DNA of 32,703 nucleotides, taken from CAZJHX01 sp964545715. Its GTDB lineage: Bacteria; Myxococcota_A; UBA9042; GCA-2863065. The stretch covers positions 1-32,703 of the forward strand of contig CAZJHX010000123.1 in assembly GCA_964545715.1 (NCBI GenBank). Direction: 5' to 3'. The position numbers were made by a program, and so were the translations under genes. The notes beneath the pieces are model-generated. The model worked only from the letters and a program-made list of their open reading frames with translations. It was not told the origin of the DNA and made no database searches. Of this stretch, positions 1 to 8,416 are shown one piece after another (position 1 is the first letter of the stretch; the number at the start of each line of letters is the position of its first letter).

Positions 1-75
1 AGCCGGAGCCCTTGCACGAGCCGGAGCCCTTGCACGAGCCGGAGCCCTTGCACGAGCCGGAGCCCTTGCACGACG
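1..75. repeat. 18-bp tandem repeat encoding CKGSGS
   Basis: At least four near-perfect copies of TTGCACGAGCCGGAGCCC lie head to tail at the window edge. The period is 18 bp (six codons), so copy-number changes keep the minus-strand lipoprotein in frame. The array is cut by the window, so the true copy number is unknown. Confidence 0.9.
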
Positions 76-304
76 ACCCGCCGGAGCCGCCCGCCTCAGT
101 CGGCTGCTTCTCCTCTGCAGGCTTCTCTTCAGCCGGCTTCTCTTCGGCCGGCTTCTCTTCGGCCGGCTTCTCGGCGGGCTTTTCGGGCTCGACCGCTTTC
201 GGGTCGGCCTTCTTGCCCTCATCCTTGGGTTTCTCTTTGGCGCAACCGGCGATCACGCCACCGGCCGCAACCGCCACTAACTTTCCAAACTCTCTACGAT
301 TCAA
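1..304 (-). CDS. Tat-type lipoprotein with CKGSGS repeats (C-terminus cut by window edge)
   Basis: The reading frame starts at a TTG (302-304) preceded by a GGGAG ribosome site and stays open to the left edge, giving 101 visible residues. The N-terminus carries a twin-arginine motif (NRREFGK) followed by a hydrophobic stretch and a lipobox-like IAGC, so export by Tat and lipidation at Cys21 are likely. A Lys/Glu/Pro linker with repeated KPAEE units follows, then at least four perfect copies of the six-residue unit CKGSGS. Evenly spaced Cys-Lys-Gly units resemble the Cys-rich repeats of bufferin/HvfA-type (BufA2) metallophore precursors, whose cysteines are modified by a DUF692/MNIO enzyme. 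That link is inference, because any DUF692 partner would lie beyond the left edge. It could instead be an unmodified Cys-rich spacer. The opposite-strand reading of this region is a repeat artefact. Confidence 0.7.
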   Translation of the reverse strand, partial: MNRREFGKLVAVAAGGVIAGCAKEKPKDEGKKADPKAVEPEKPAEKPAEEKPAEEKPAEEKPAEEKQPTEAGGSGGSSCKGSGSCKGSGSCKGSGSCKGSG

Positions 305-338
305 AGTTACTCTCCCTCTTGCTTCAATCTAAGACTAT

Positions 339-1754
339 CTATCGTAGGTACCCGGCCCATGCCGCCTGGCTGGAGGCTGTGCCGCCGGCGCCGAAGCTGG
401 TGTGCTTGCCGCTGTTTCCACCGCCCAGACCTCCGCCGTGGGTGATCTGCACCCAGCCGTTGGTCATGGTGTCGTTGCTGCCGCCGGTCTGGCCTGGATC
501 GCCGCGCAGGTGAATGCCGCCGTCGTCGCAGTTGCTCTGGTTGCCCCACCAGCACCCGCCGCCGCCGCAGCTCGAGTAGGTCAGGCCGGTCATCTGCGGA
601 CTGTTCGTCTTGCCCCAGCCATTCAGGTCCGACTTGACCGCGATGACCGCGTTGCAGCTGGTCGAGCTGGAGGAGATCTGCACGTTGCTGGTCAGGCGCA
701 TCCACCAGTCGCCCTGCGGCGAGTACCAGACGTGCTCCAGAAACGGCGCCCCTTTCAGCTGCGCGTAGGCGATGCCGTTGCCGCACACCTTGGACGCCAC
801 GTTCTTCTTCGACGGGTGACAGTAGGCCATCCAACCGCCCGGGATCCCGGTCCCGAAGTCGTTGGTCTGGTCGCAGTACACCTGCGTCGCCGTCGCCAGG
901 CCCGGCCACTGCACCCAGTACTCGCCGTCGGCGGTCTGACCGGCAGCCCGAATGGCCGCGCAGCTGAGACCCGGGCTGTCGGGACCGGTGCCCAACGGGT
1001 TGGTGCAGCCCTCCGCCGTGCAGTCGCCGCTGGCGCAGAAGGTGCCGACCCCGGGACACGTCGCGTCGCCGCAGCCGTCCACGATTTGTTGGTTGCATGG
1101 CACGGTCGCCGCCGCCGGGCAGGTGTCATCGCACGTCGCCAGCCGGCGCCATTTGCTGCCGTCGCAGAAGTACAGACGCGAGGTACCGGCGTCATATGTA
1201 ACGACCCCCGCAGAGTCCGCATCGCAGGGCGCTGTGCCGATATCCGCGGCGCCAACATTCAAAGCCCCGCTGACCGTCAGTCCACCGGAGATCACGCCGC
1301 CCGTCTTGGGCAGAAAGCCGTCCGCGACGTCGGGCGCCAGATGTGACAACAGCACCGATCCGGCCGCCAGCTGGGCCCCCGTCACGCAGCCGCTGCAAGC
1401 CAGACCGAGCGCCTGGGACGCCACCAGTGCGTACGGCGTCGAGCGGACGCGGACGCGCTCCAGCTCCTTCTCACCCTCGACCTTAATGCCGACCCAGAGG
1501 TCGTCCTGGGCGGCGACCAGCGCGCCGGTCACGCCGTCCAGCACCAGGTGAAAGATCCCGTCGCCGACCTCGACGTCATCAAACGTCTTGGCCCACAGCG
1601 CGTTGCCCCCGGACTCTGAATCGTGCAGCGTCACCAGCAGCTGGTACGCTCCGTCCACCGCAAGCCCCGCCTGACTCCGCAGACTCCCCTGCAGTGTGAG
1701 CGACTCCGGTGGCGCGGTGACGGACAGTGCGACCATCATGGCAAGCACGTTCAT
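339..1754 (-). CDS. Secreted protein with fibrinogen-like C-terminal domain
   Basis: This 471-residue protein has an N-terminal hydrophobic signal (MNVLAMMVALSVTAPP). The next region is about 110 residues of the type seen in bacterial surface proteins (VDGAYQLLVTLHDSESGG, later RVRSTPYALVASQA). A Cys-rich middle leads to a C-terminal segment that opens with SCAAIRAAGQTADGEYW and VYCDQTNDFG and contains GGWMAYCH. This Cys/Gly/Trp pattern is typical of fibrinogen- or GON-related domains, suggesting extracellular binding to glycans or proteins. An upstream in-frame ATG at 1766 exists. I prefer 1754 because a -10 element (TATGGT) lies exactly 7 nt before it, matching the leaderless pattern of other genes here. 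It is divergent from the repeat lipoprotein at 1823 and shares its promoter region. Function is not known. Confidence 0.75.
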   Translation of the reverse strand: MNVLAMMVALSVTAPPESLTLQGSLRSQAGLAVDGAYQLLVTLHDSESGGNALWAKTFDDVEVGDGIFHLVLDGVTGALVAAQDDLWVGIKVEGEKELERVRVRSTPYALVASQALGLACSGCVTGAQLAAGSVLLSHLAPDVADGFLPKTGGVISGGLTVSGALNVGAADIGTAPCDADSAGVVTYDAGTSRLYFCDGSKWRRLATCDDTCPAAATVPCNQQIVDGCGDATCPGVGTFCASGDCTAEGCTNPLGTGPDSPGLSCAAIRAAGQTADGEYWVQWPGLATATQVYCDQTNDFGTGIPGGWMAYCHPSKKNVASKVCGNGIAYAQLKGAPFLEHVWYSPQGDWWMRLTSNVQISSSSTSCNAVIAVKSDLNGWGKTNSPQMTGLTYSSCGGGGCWWGNQSNCDDGGIHLRGDPGQTGGSNDTMTNGWVQITHGGGLGGGNSGKHTSFGAGGTASSQAAWAGYLR

Positions 1755-1761
1755 GCGCCGT

Positions 1762-1791
1762 ACCATAACAAGCCCGGCGCAGCCTTGTCAC
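1762..1791 (-). promoter_or_regulatory. Promoter of the 339-1754 gene (-35 GTGACA, -10 TATGGT)
   Basis: Read on the minus strand, GTGACA (1786-1791) and TATGGT (1762-1767) are separated by 18 nt. Seven nt then separate the -10 from the ATG at 1754, so transcription would begin at or next to the start codon. The -35 bases overlap those of the plus-strand promoter. Confidence 0.5.
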
Positions 1792-1814
1792 CGCGACTGT
1801 GCCCCCCGTAGGAT
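1785..1814 (+). promoter_or_regulatory. Promoter of the 1823 gene (-35 TTGTCA, -10 TAGGAT)
   Basis: TTGTCA (1785-1790) and TAGGAT (1809-1814) are separated by 18 nt, and the ATG follows after 8 nt with no Shine-Dalgarno sequence. The -35 hexamer occupies almost the same bases as the -35 of the divergent gene, so RNA polymerase binding at the two should be mutually exclusive. Confidence 0.55.
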
Positions 1815-1822
1815 GCTGAGAT

Positions 1823-4398
1823 ATGAGATCGTTGTGGGTATGTGCGGCTGTAATCGCGCTTGGGTGTGGGACCTCGACGCCGTCCGAGCAGCCAGCGTCG
1901 CCCGACATCCCAGACATCAAAAGCCCCGAAGATCCCGGACCACACCCGGCTGACGTGATGGACACACCGCAGGACGCAGGCCCTCAGGACGTCGGACCAG
2001 AAGACGTCGGACCAGAAGACGTCGGACCAGAAGACGTCGGNNNNNNNNNNNNNNNNNNNNNNNNNNNNNNNNNNNNNNNNNNNNNNNNNNNNNNNNNNNN
2101 NNNNNNNNNNNNNNNNNNNNNNNNNNNNNNNNNNNNNNNNACGTCGGACCAGAAGACGTCGGACCAGAAGACGTCGGACCAGAAGACGTCGGACCGGAGG
2201 ACGTCGGACCAGCGGACGCGGGCCCCGGGGACACCGCTCCCGAGGACATCGCCGAGCCCGACGTACCACCGTCGCCACCGCCCCCGACCTGGGATCCCCT
2301 GCCCGAGGCGCTGCCCTGCCCTGTCGACTCCGAGACGCCGGCCCTGGATGCGGTGCTGGCGCTGACGGACCTGGAGAAGGCCACGTTCGGATACACGCTC
2401 TTCGACTTTGAGCAGTCGACCAAATACTATCTGGGGGGCCTGCTGGAGGACCTGCTGCACCTCACCTGGCAGCGCGACGTGCTGTTCGATCCAGCCCACG
2501 CGCCGTGCTTCGCGCGCGATCAAATCCAGCCGCTGGACGCGATGGAGACCAGCGCCCACCCGGCAGCGACCGCGATCCGCCACACCGCGCAGCTGATGGA
2601 GCGCTGGAAGGCCGGCGAGCCGCTCGATCCGACCGCACAGGGTTCGCTGGAGGACGCCATCGCCTCCGGATGCGCCGCAGCAGGCCAAACGTGCCCGATC
2701 GAGCTCATCGAGCTACCCGAAGAGCTGCGTGCCGCCCTGACGCCCATCTTCTGGGCTATGGCGGACGGGCTGGCCGCGCGCAAAGCGATGACCGAGAGCG
2801 CCCCATTCTTCTCCGCCGACACCTGGGTCGCAGTCGGCGGCGCCGCAGCGCTCGCTTTTGCCCCATACAACGAGCTGCCCAAGCCTGGCGTCGTCGAGCA
2901 CCTGTCCGGGCTGGAGCACCGCCCGGCGGTCAACCTGGCCGCCGCCCGCATCGCCTACGCCATCGAGGCGGTGGACTGGACCCAGTTCGCCGGCCAGCTC
3001 GGCGTCACCCTGGACCTGGAGACCCCACTGGGCTGGATTCGCATTCGCGACGCGCTGGACGACACCTATCCGCAGACCGACGACCAGACCTGGCTGCTGC
3101 TGGACCTGGGCGGCAACGACATCCACGAGGACGACGTGGGCGCCACCGGCGCCGGCTCATACGGGGTCAGCGTGGCCATCGATCTCGGCGGTGACGACAT
3201 CTATGCGTACGAGGTCGTGCCCAGCGAGTTCGACCAGGACTATCTGCTGCCCTCGGACGACGGCGGCCGCTACGAGGGCAGCGACACCTACGGGCACTGC
3301 ACCCTCTCCAAACGCGCGCGTCAGGGCGCAGGCCGCAACGGCATCGGCATGCTCTTCGACCTGGGCGGCGGCGACGACTCCTACACCAGCCTGCGCATGA
3401 GCCAGGGGTACGCGCACCTGGGCGTGGGCCTGCTCTACGACGACGGCGGCACGGACACCTACACCTGCGAAAACGCGTGCCAGGGGTCCTCCGGCTACGG
3501 CATCGGCCTGCTGATCGACCGCGGGGACAGCAACGACCAGTACAAGCTGTACACGCACGGTCAGGGCTCGGGCGACGCCGGCGGCGCGGGGGTGCTCTAC
3601 GACGAGGGCGGCGACGACACCTACTTCGCGGACCCGGGCGACGCCCAATACGGCGGCAACGCGGTCTACTACAGCATCCAGAACCCCGGCAAAGCCAACT
3701 CATCAGCGGCCCAGGGCGCCTCTCTGGGCCTGCGCTGGGACGCGCAAAACCTCTTCCTCTCCGGCGGCGTCGGCCTGCTGCGCGACAAGGCAGGCAACGA
3801 CCAATACACCTGCAGCGTGTGGTGCCAGGGCTCGGGCTTCTGGCAGGGCACCGGCATTCTCAGCGACGGCGACGGCAGCGACGTCTACGAGATGACCAAA
3901 TACTCGCAAGGCGGCGGCGCCCATTACGCCATCGGACTGAGCCTGGACGGCGGCGCCGGCGACGACACCTACAACAAGACGTTCGCCCCCATCGGGGTCG
4001 GGGTCGGCTCCGGGCACGACTTTACGTTGGGCATGCTGATCAACGACGGCGGCAACGACTACTACCGCAGCAGCAGCTACGGGCTGGGCGGCAGCCACTG
4101 CAACGGCATCGGCGTGCTCGTCGACAACGGCGGCGACGACACCTACGACGCCATGAACGCGTCCACAAGCGGCTTCGGCAACCTGGGCGCCTGCAAGGAC
4201 GACCCCGACCGGCCCAAGGCGGTCAGCATCGGCGTACAGCTGGATGTGGGAGGCGCCGACACCTACCTGTATCCGATGGTGGAGTACCCTGCCCCGACAG
4301 AGGGCGGCGCGTGGGGGCACACCGGCAGCGGTCAGCCCACCGAGCACGGTGCAGGGCTGGATACCCCCGAGGGCGACGCGGGCATCCATGCCCAGTAG
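1823..4398 (+). CDS. Surface lipoprotein with VGPED linker and GGDDxY repeats (assembly gap inside)
   Basis: The N-terminus is a lipoprotein signal (lipobox ALGC at about residue 15). A Pro/Asp linker becomes perfect VGPED repeats that run into a 100-N gap at 2041-2140. After the gap the same VGPED repeat resumes in a different frame relative to the Ns, and that frame is open to 4398. The two halves are therefore one gene and the gap length is a placeholder. A Cys-containing helical region follows (about 2300-3080). Then come roughly ten copies of a unit such as GIGMLFDLGGGDDSY or GVGLLYDDGGTDTY, often followed by a QG-containing stretch. The Asp/Gly-rich GGDDxY turns resemble calcium-binding beta-roll or beta-solenoid repeats. 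I infer an outer-surface calcium-binding solenoid; the family is not recognised. Transcription probably starts at or next to the ATG. Confidence 0.8.
1986..2199 (+). repeat. 15-bp tandem repeat encoding VGPED, collapsed by an assembly gap
   Basis: Perfect copies of GTCGGACCAGAAGAC flank 100 Ns (2041-2140) on both sides. Frame continuity across the gap requires its true length to be 2 modulo 3. If the repeat is unbroken, the missing length is 8 + 15n bases, so 100 is impossible and 98 would be the nearest value. The gap is most simply explained by failure to assemble the repeat. Confidence 0.9.
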
Positions 4399-4440
4399 AA
4401 ACCACGAATAGAACCCGCCGGGACGGGGTTGAGGCCGTTT

Positions 4441-4746
4441 ATGCAATTCATCATCAGCTTGCTCGTTGCCCTCGTCGCCCTGGCCATCGTCATCAAGCTC
4501 TTCTCGCTGGGGATGTGGCTTCTGTGGACCCTGCTTGTCGGCCTCTTCGTCGGTGGACTGGCCCGCGTCTTTGTCTCGGGCACCCGCGATATGTCTGTGG
4601 CCGCCACCGCGCTTTACGGGATCGGCGGATCTCTGAGCGGCAAGTTGATCGCCGGACTGCTCGGCCTGGGCGGTTTGCTCAGCCTCGCCGTCTCCGTCGC
4701 GTGCGCCGCCCTTCTGATCGGCGGCCTGCACGCCGGTCGCTCCTAA
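4441..4746 (+). CDS. Small GlsB/YeaQ/YmgE-family membrane protein
   Basis: This protein of about 101 residues is almost entirely hydrophobic, with about three membrane segments separated by Gly-rich turns (VGLFVGGLARVF, then a short loop GTRDMSVAATALYGIGGSLSG). The Gly-x3-Gly pattern and size match the GlsB/YeaQ/YmgE transglycosylase-associated family of small inner-membrane proteins, whose molecular role is poorly defined. An upstream in-frame TTG at 4429 is possible. The ATG at 4441 is favoured because GAGG lies at the right distance before it. The gene sits 42 bp after the repeat lipoprotein and 76 bp before the ABC genes, so it may be transcribed with either. Confidence 0.6.
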   Translation: MQFIISLLVALVALAIVIKLFSLGMWLLWTLLVGLFVGGLARVFVSGTRDMSVAATALYGIGGSLSGKLIAGLLGLGGLLSLAVSVACAALLIGGLHAGRS

Positions 4747-4822
4747 CCTGACACGGCGTTGTTGCGCGTGTGCGCGCGATCAGGTACCCGAGTCACCATC
4801 GATTAGGTGCTGGGAGGCGCTG

Positions 4823-5530
4823 ATGGTCTTGCAGGCGACTGGCCTGGTGAAACATTACGGTTCGCATGTCGCGCTCAGCGGCCTGGATCTGCACGTCGAC
4901 GCGGGCGAGGTCTTCTGTCTGCTGGGCGCAAACGGCGCCGGTAAAACCACTACGATCCAGCTGTTTCTCGGCTTTATTCAGCCGACATCCGGCAGCGCCC
5001 GCATCAAGGGCCTGGAGGTCAGAGATCACGCGCTGGAGACCAAGCGCTTTCTGGCCTACATCCCTGAAAACGTGATGCTTTACCCCAACCTGACGGGCAT
5101 CGAGAACCTGGAGTATTTCACGACCCTGGCCGGCTGCGCGGACGCCGGAACCGACCAGCTGCGTGAGACTCTGAAGCGCGCCGGGCTGCCTGCGGACGCG
5201 GTCGAGCGCCCGGTCGGCAACTACTCCAAGGGCATGCGCCAGAAGGTGGGCATCGCCATGGCCATCGCGCGACGCGCTCAGGTGCTGCTGTTGGACGAGC
5301 CCACCTCCGGGCTGGACCCCAAGGCGTCCAACGAGTTCTCGCAGTTGGTGTCGTCTCTGCGCGAAGACGGCGTGGCCGTACTCATGGCCACCCACGACCT
5401 GTTCCGGTCTCGGGAGGTCGGCACCCGCATCGGCATCATGAAGCGCGGTCAGCTGGTCGCGCAGCTGGACGCCGCGGACGTCTCGCACAACGACCTCGAG
5501 CGGATCTACCTCGAGCACATGCATGACTGA
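4823..5530 (+). CDS. ABC transporter ATP-binding protein (ABC-2 export type)
   Basis: A 235-residue ATPase couples ATP hydrolysis to the two membrane proteins encoded next. It has Walker A GANGAGKTT (residues 35-43), the signature YSKGMRQKV (134-142), Walker B VLLLDEP (154-160), a D-loop SGLD and the switch His191. At the usual Q-loop position it reads IPENVMLYPNLTG, with Glu where many transporters have Gln, as often seen in NosF/CcmA-like exporters. A GGGAGG ribosome site precedes the ATG. The stop overlaps the start of the first permease by 8 bp, so the genes are co-translated. The substrate is unknown. Confidence 0.93.
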   Translation: MVLQATGLVKHYGSHVALSGLDLHVDAGEVFCLLGANGAGKTTTIQLFLGFIQPTSGSARIKGLEVRDHALETKRFLAYIPENVMLYPNLTGIENLEYFTTLAGCADAGTDQLRETLKRAGLPADAVERPVGNYSKGMRQKVGIAMAIARRAQVLLLDEPTSGLDPKASNEFSQLVSSLREDGVAVLMATHDLFRSREVGTRIGIMKRGQLVAQLDAADVSHNDLERIYLEHMHD

Positions 5531-6971
5531 GAGCACGTCACCCCGATCCCTGGTGCGCACAGTCGCCCACAAGGAGGTGCTCGAGATCCTCCGCGACGGG
5601 CGCCTGCGCCTGCTGGGCGGCATCGTGGTGATCCTGGCGCTCGCCGGCCTGGCGTTCGGCACCCAACAGACGCTGCGCGCCGAGCACGCGCGCGAGCATG
5701 CGCAGGAGCAGGCCACCGAGCACTGGGAGGACCAGGGCGAGAAGAACCCACACGTGGCGGCGCACTACGGCACGCACGCCTTTGCGCCGACAAGCGTGGC
5801 GACGGCGATCGACCCGGGGGTCTCGGCGTACCTCGGGCGGTCCGTGAAGCTGGAGGCCCACAAGCGCAACCTGGCCTCGCACTCAGCCGCCCAGGACTCC
5901 GCGGGGCTGTCCAGGCTGGGCGCATTCTCGGTTTCCACCGTCTTTCTGCAACTGGTGCCGCTGCTCATCGTGGCGCTGGGGTACGGCCTATGGAGCCGCG
6001 AGCGAGAGCGCGGCACGCTGCGCCAGCTGCTGAGCACCGGCGTCGACCGCGGCACCCTGATGTGGGGCAAAGCCATCGCCCTGTTTGTGGTGGTGGCGTG
6101 CCTGCTGGTGCCGGCCGCGCTGGTGATCATCGGTGTTCTGTGGTGGCTCGGGGGCGGCGACGGCTCGACCCTGGTCCGGCTGGGGATGCTCGGCGGGGGT
6201 TATGTCGTGTACTTCGGCATCTTCGGCGCCCTGACGCTGTTCGCCTCCGCCTCGGCCCCCTCTTCACGCGCCGCCCTGGTGGCCATGATCGGCGCCTGGG
6301 GGCTGTTCTGCCTGGTCACGCCGCGCGCCGCCACGGAGATCGCCGGCGCTGTGCGGCCCCTCCAAAGTCGCGCTGAGCTCGGGCGCGCCGTCGCGCGCAG
6401 CCTGGAAAACGGCACGGACGGCAAGCAGTCGCGCCAGGTCGCGGTCGACGCCATCGCGACCGACATGATGGCCGCCCAGGGCTTCTCGGACTCCGGCATG
6501 CTGATGGACGACGCGTACTCGGCCGGCATTGAGCTGCAGGCCGAGGCCCAGTGGGAGGACGCCGTCTTCGACTACCACGTGCGCGCGGTGGACGACCGCA
6601 TCGCGGCGCAAGAGGCGTTTGTGGCCTGGGCCGGCTTTCTATCGCCGTTTGTGGCCATGCGTACGCTCTCGGCAGGGCTGTCCGGCACCGACTTTGCCCA
6701 CCACCGCCACTTCACCGAGTACGCCGAGACCTGGCGCAAGGCGCTGGTGGCCCATCTCAACGACGCGTTCGCGGAGAACGCGGGCGAGCTCGGCTGGGAC
6801 TATCAGGCCGGCCCGGAGCTGTGGAAACAAGCGCCGCCGTTTGAGTATGTCGCGCCCACCGCCGGCTTCGCTCTGCGCACGCACCTGACCAGCGCGCTGG
6901 CCTTGCTGATGTGGCTGGCGATCGCGCTGGGCATGGCCCTGTGGTCGGCTCGCCGGGTCAAGGTGGTCTGA
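5523..6971 (+). CDS. ABC-2 permease, DUF3526-type, first of pair
   Basis: This 482-residue membrane protein begins with a short cytoplasmic segment (TVAHKEVLEILRDGRLRLLG) and one membrane helix. A roughly 100-residue extracytoplasmic region rich in Ala, His and Glu follows. A helix bundle then contains the ABC-2 family motif LWSRERERGTLRQLLSTGV, the cytoplasmic loop that contacts the ATPase. A second large extracytoplasmic insertion (about residues 275-450) precedes a final helix and a basic end (SARRVKVV). The order of domains matches DUF3526-containing ABC-2 permeases, which move large substrates or support gliding or nitrous-oxide-reductase-type export. It overlaps the ATPase gene and the second permease starts 2 bp after it. 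Confidence 0.85.
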   Translation: MTESTSPRSLVRTVAHKEVLEILRDGRLRLLGGIVVILALAGLAFGTQQTLRAEHAREHAQEQATEHWEDQGEKNPHVAAHYGTHAFAPTSVATAIDPGVSAYLGRSVKLEAHKRNLASHSAAQDSAGLSRLGAFSVSTVFLQLVPLLIVALGYGLWSRERERGTLRQLLSTGVDRGTLMWGKAIALFVVVACLLVPAALVIIGVLWWLGGGDGSTLVRLGMLGGGYVVYFGIFGALTLFASASAPSSRAALVAMIGAWGLFCLVTPRAATEIAGAVRPLQSRAELGRAVARSLENGTDGKQSRQVAVDAIATDMMAAQGFSDSGMLMDDAYSAGIELQAEAQWEDAVFDYHVRAVDDRIAAQEAFVAWAGFLSPFVAMRTLSAGLSGTDFAHHRHFTEYAETWRKALVAHLNDAFAENAGELGWDYQAGPELWKQAPPFEYVAPTAGFALRTHLTSALALLMWLAIALGMALWSARRVKVV

Positions 6972-6973
6972 GC

Positions 6974-8392
6974 ATGTGGCGCACCGTCTTGAGGCTGGAG
7001 TGGCGCATTCTCCGGCGCGATCGAGCCGCAATCGCCGTCTTGGGGATCTTTGCCGCCTTCTTGACGCTGGCCGCCGTCGCTGGTGGGCGCCACGCGACGT
7101 CGATCGCCGCCGGACTGGAGCGCGCGCAGGCCGATGAAGCCACCCCCCTGGACGCGCGGAGCGCGCCGCGGCCCACGGGGGCGCCGAGCACCACGCCACT
7201 GACCGCCAAAGACCCGCGCGACCCGGTCTGGATGGGGCAGGAGGGTGGCGCTCGGCTGGCTGTGCTGCCGCCGGCTCCACTGGCGCCGATCGCCCTGGGT
7301 CAACGTGAGCTGCATCCCCAGGCGGTACGGGTCACGACCGGGGGGCACCTGATCTCCGAGCGCGAGACCGAGACCCCGATGTCCGGACCCACGCGACTGG
7401 CCACGGGCGCCTTCGACCCCACGTTCTTGTTCGTGGTGCTCTTTCCGCTGGTGGTTATCGCGCTGTCCTACGAGCTGCTCAGCGGGGAGCGTGAGCGCGG
7501 CACCTTGGCCATGCTGCTGTCTCAGCCGGTGTCACAGAGCGCGCTGGTCTTGGGGAAAGCGGGCGCGCGCGCCATCGCCCTGTGCGTCGTCACCGTGGCG
7601 TTTGCCCTGATCGGACTGCTGATCTCCAATGCCGATCTGGGTGGAGCCGACGCGTGGCTGCATGTGAGCCTGTATGCGCTGGTGCTGGTCGCCTGGGCCG
7701 TCTTTTGGTTCGCCATGTCGGTCGCCGTCAACGCCTGGGGCGGCACGTCCGCGCGCAACGCGCTCTTTCTGGTGGGGATGTGGCTGGTGCTGGTCGTCGT
7801 CGTGCCGGGGCTCGTTCATGTGGCGGTCGACGCGCTGTATCCACCGCCGTCGCGCATCGAGATGGTGCACGAGGCGCGCGAGGCGGCGCGGGAGATCGAG
7901 AGGGAGCTGGACGGGCTGACCGGCCGACACGACATCGATCGCACCGCTGCCGAGGGGTTTGCCCAGCGGGTCGTCGAGGTGCAGGAAGAGCTGGCCCGGC
8001 GGTCGGCGCCGGTCGTCACCGAGCTGCGCGATCAGCTGCGCAAGCGCCAGGCACTGGTGGACACCCTGCGGTACCTGTCGCCCGCCATGGTCATCCAGCT
8101 GGCGCTCGAGGACGTCGCGGGAGCGGGCCCGACGCGACAGCAGCGCTTCGAGGCTCAGGTCGACGTCTTCCACGGGACGCTACGCGCCTTCTTCTTCGAC
8201 CGAGTCCGCGCCGGGACCCGGCTCACGCGCGCCGATCTACAGTCCCTGCCGCAGTTGAAATTCGAGGAGGAGCCGGCCGGCGCCCTGGTCCTGAGGGTGT
8301 TGATCGCGGTGTTGGCGCTGCTGCTGGGCGTCGCGGTGCTGATCGGCGTCGCATGGCCGGGGCTGCAGCGGGTTGGACGTCTCGCCCGGTAG
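6974..8392 (+). CDS. ABC-2 permease, DUF3526-type, second of pair
   Basis: This 472-residue paralogue of the preceding permease has the same plan. An N-terminal helix (AAIAVLGIFAAFLTLAAVAG) leads to a Pro/Ala-rich outside loop. A core follows with the motif LLSGERERGTLAMLLSQPV and several helices. A coiled, Glu/Arg-rich outside region (about 280-440) precedes a last helix ending in GWPGLQRVGRLAR-like basic residues. With the neighbouring permease and a single ATPase it should form a heterodimeric exporter. The ATG at 6974 is the natural start, 2 bp after the upstream stop, although the frame is open further upstream. The next gene begins 24 bp after the stop and appears to have its own promoter. 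Confidence 0.85.
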   Translation: MWRTVLRLEWRILRRDRAAIAVLGIFAAFLTLAAVAGGRHATSIAAGLERAQADEATPLDARSAPRPTGAPSTTPLTAKDPRDPVWMGQEGGARLAVLPPAPLAPIALGQRELHPQAVRVTTGGHLISERETETPMSGPTRLATGAFDPTFLFVVLFPLVVIALSYELLSGERERGTLAMLLSQPVSQSALVLGKAGARAIALCVVTVAFALIGLLISNADLGGADAWLHVSLYALVLVAWAVFWFAMSVAVNAWGGTSARNALFLVGMWLVLVVVVPGLVHVAVDALYPPPSRIEMVHEAREAAREIERELDGLTGRHDIDRTAAEGFAQRVVEVQEELARRSAPVVTELRDQLRKRQALVDTLRYLSPAMVIQLALEDVAGAGPTRQQRFEAQVDVFHGTLRAFFFDRVRAGTRLTRADLQSLPQLKFEEEPAGALVLRVLIAVLALLLGVAVLIGVAWPGLQRVGRLAR

Positions 8393-8403
8393 TCGGGTTC
8401 TGG

Positions 8404-8409
8404 TACCCT
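8404..8409 (+). promoter_or_regulatory. -10 element TACCCT for the 8417 gene
   Basis: TACCCT ends 7 nt before the ATG and there is no Shine-Dalgarno sequence between them, which fits leaderless transcription. No clear -35 is visible at 17-18 nt upstream. Confidence 0.4.
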
Positions 8410-8416
8410 TGCGCGC

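Noticed and set aside
307..1098. Long antisense and alternative-frame readings over the fibrinogen-like gene
   Set aside because: They are Arg/Gly/Ala-rich shadow frames typical of GC-rich coding DNA, with no ribosome site or domain.
4750..4790. Inverted repeat CCTGA…TCAGG before the ABC genes as a terminator
   Set aside because: The stem is short, the loop is about 28 nt and no T-run follows.
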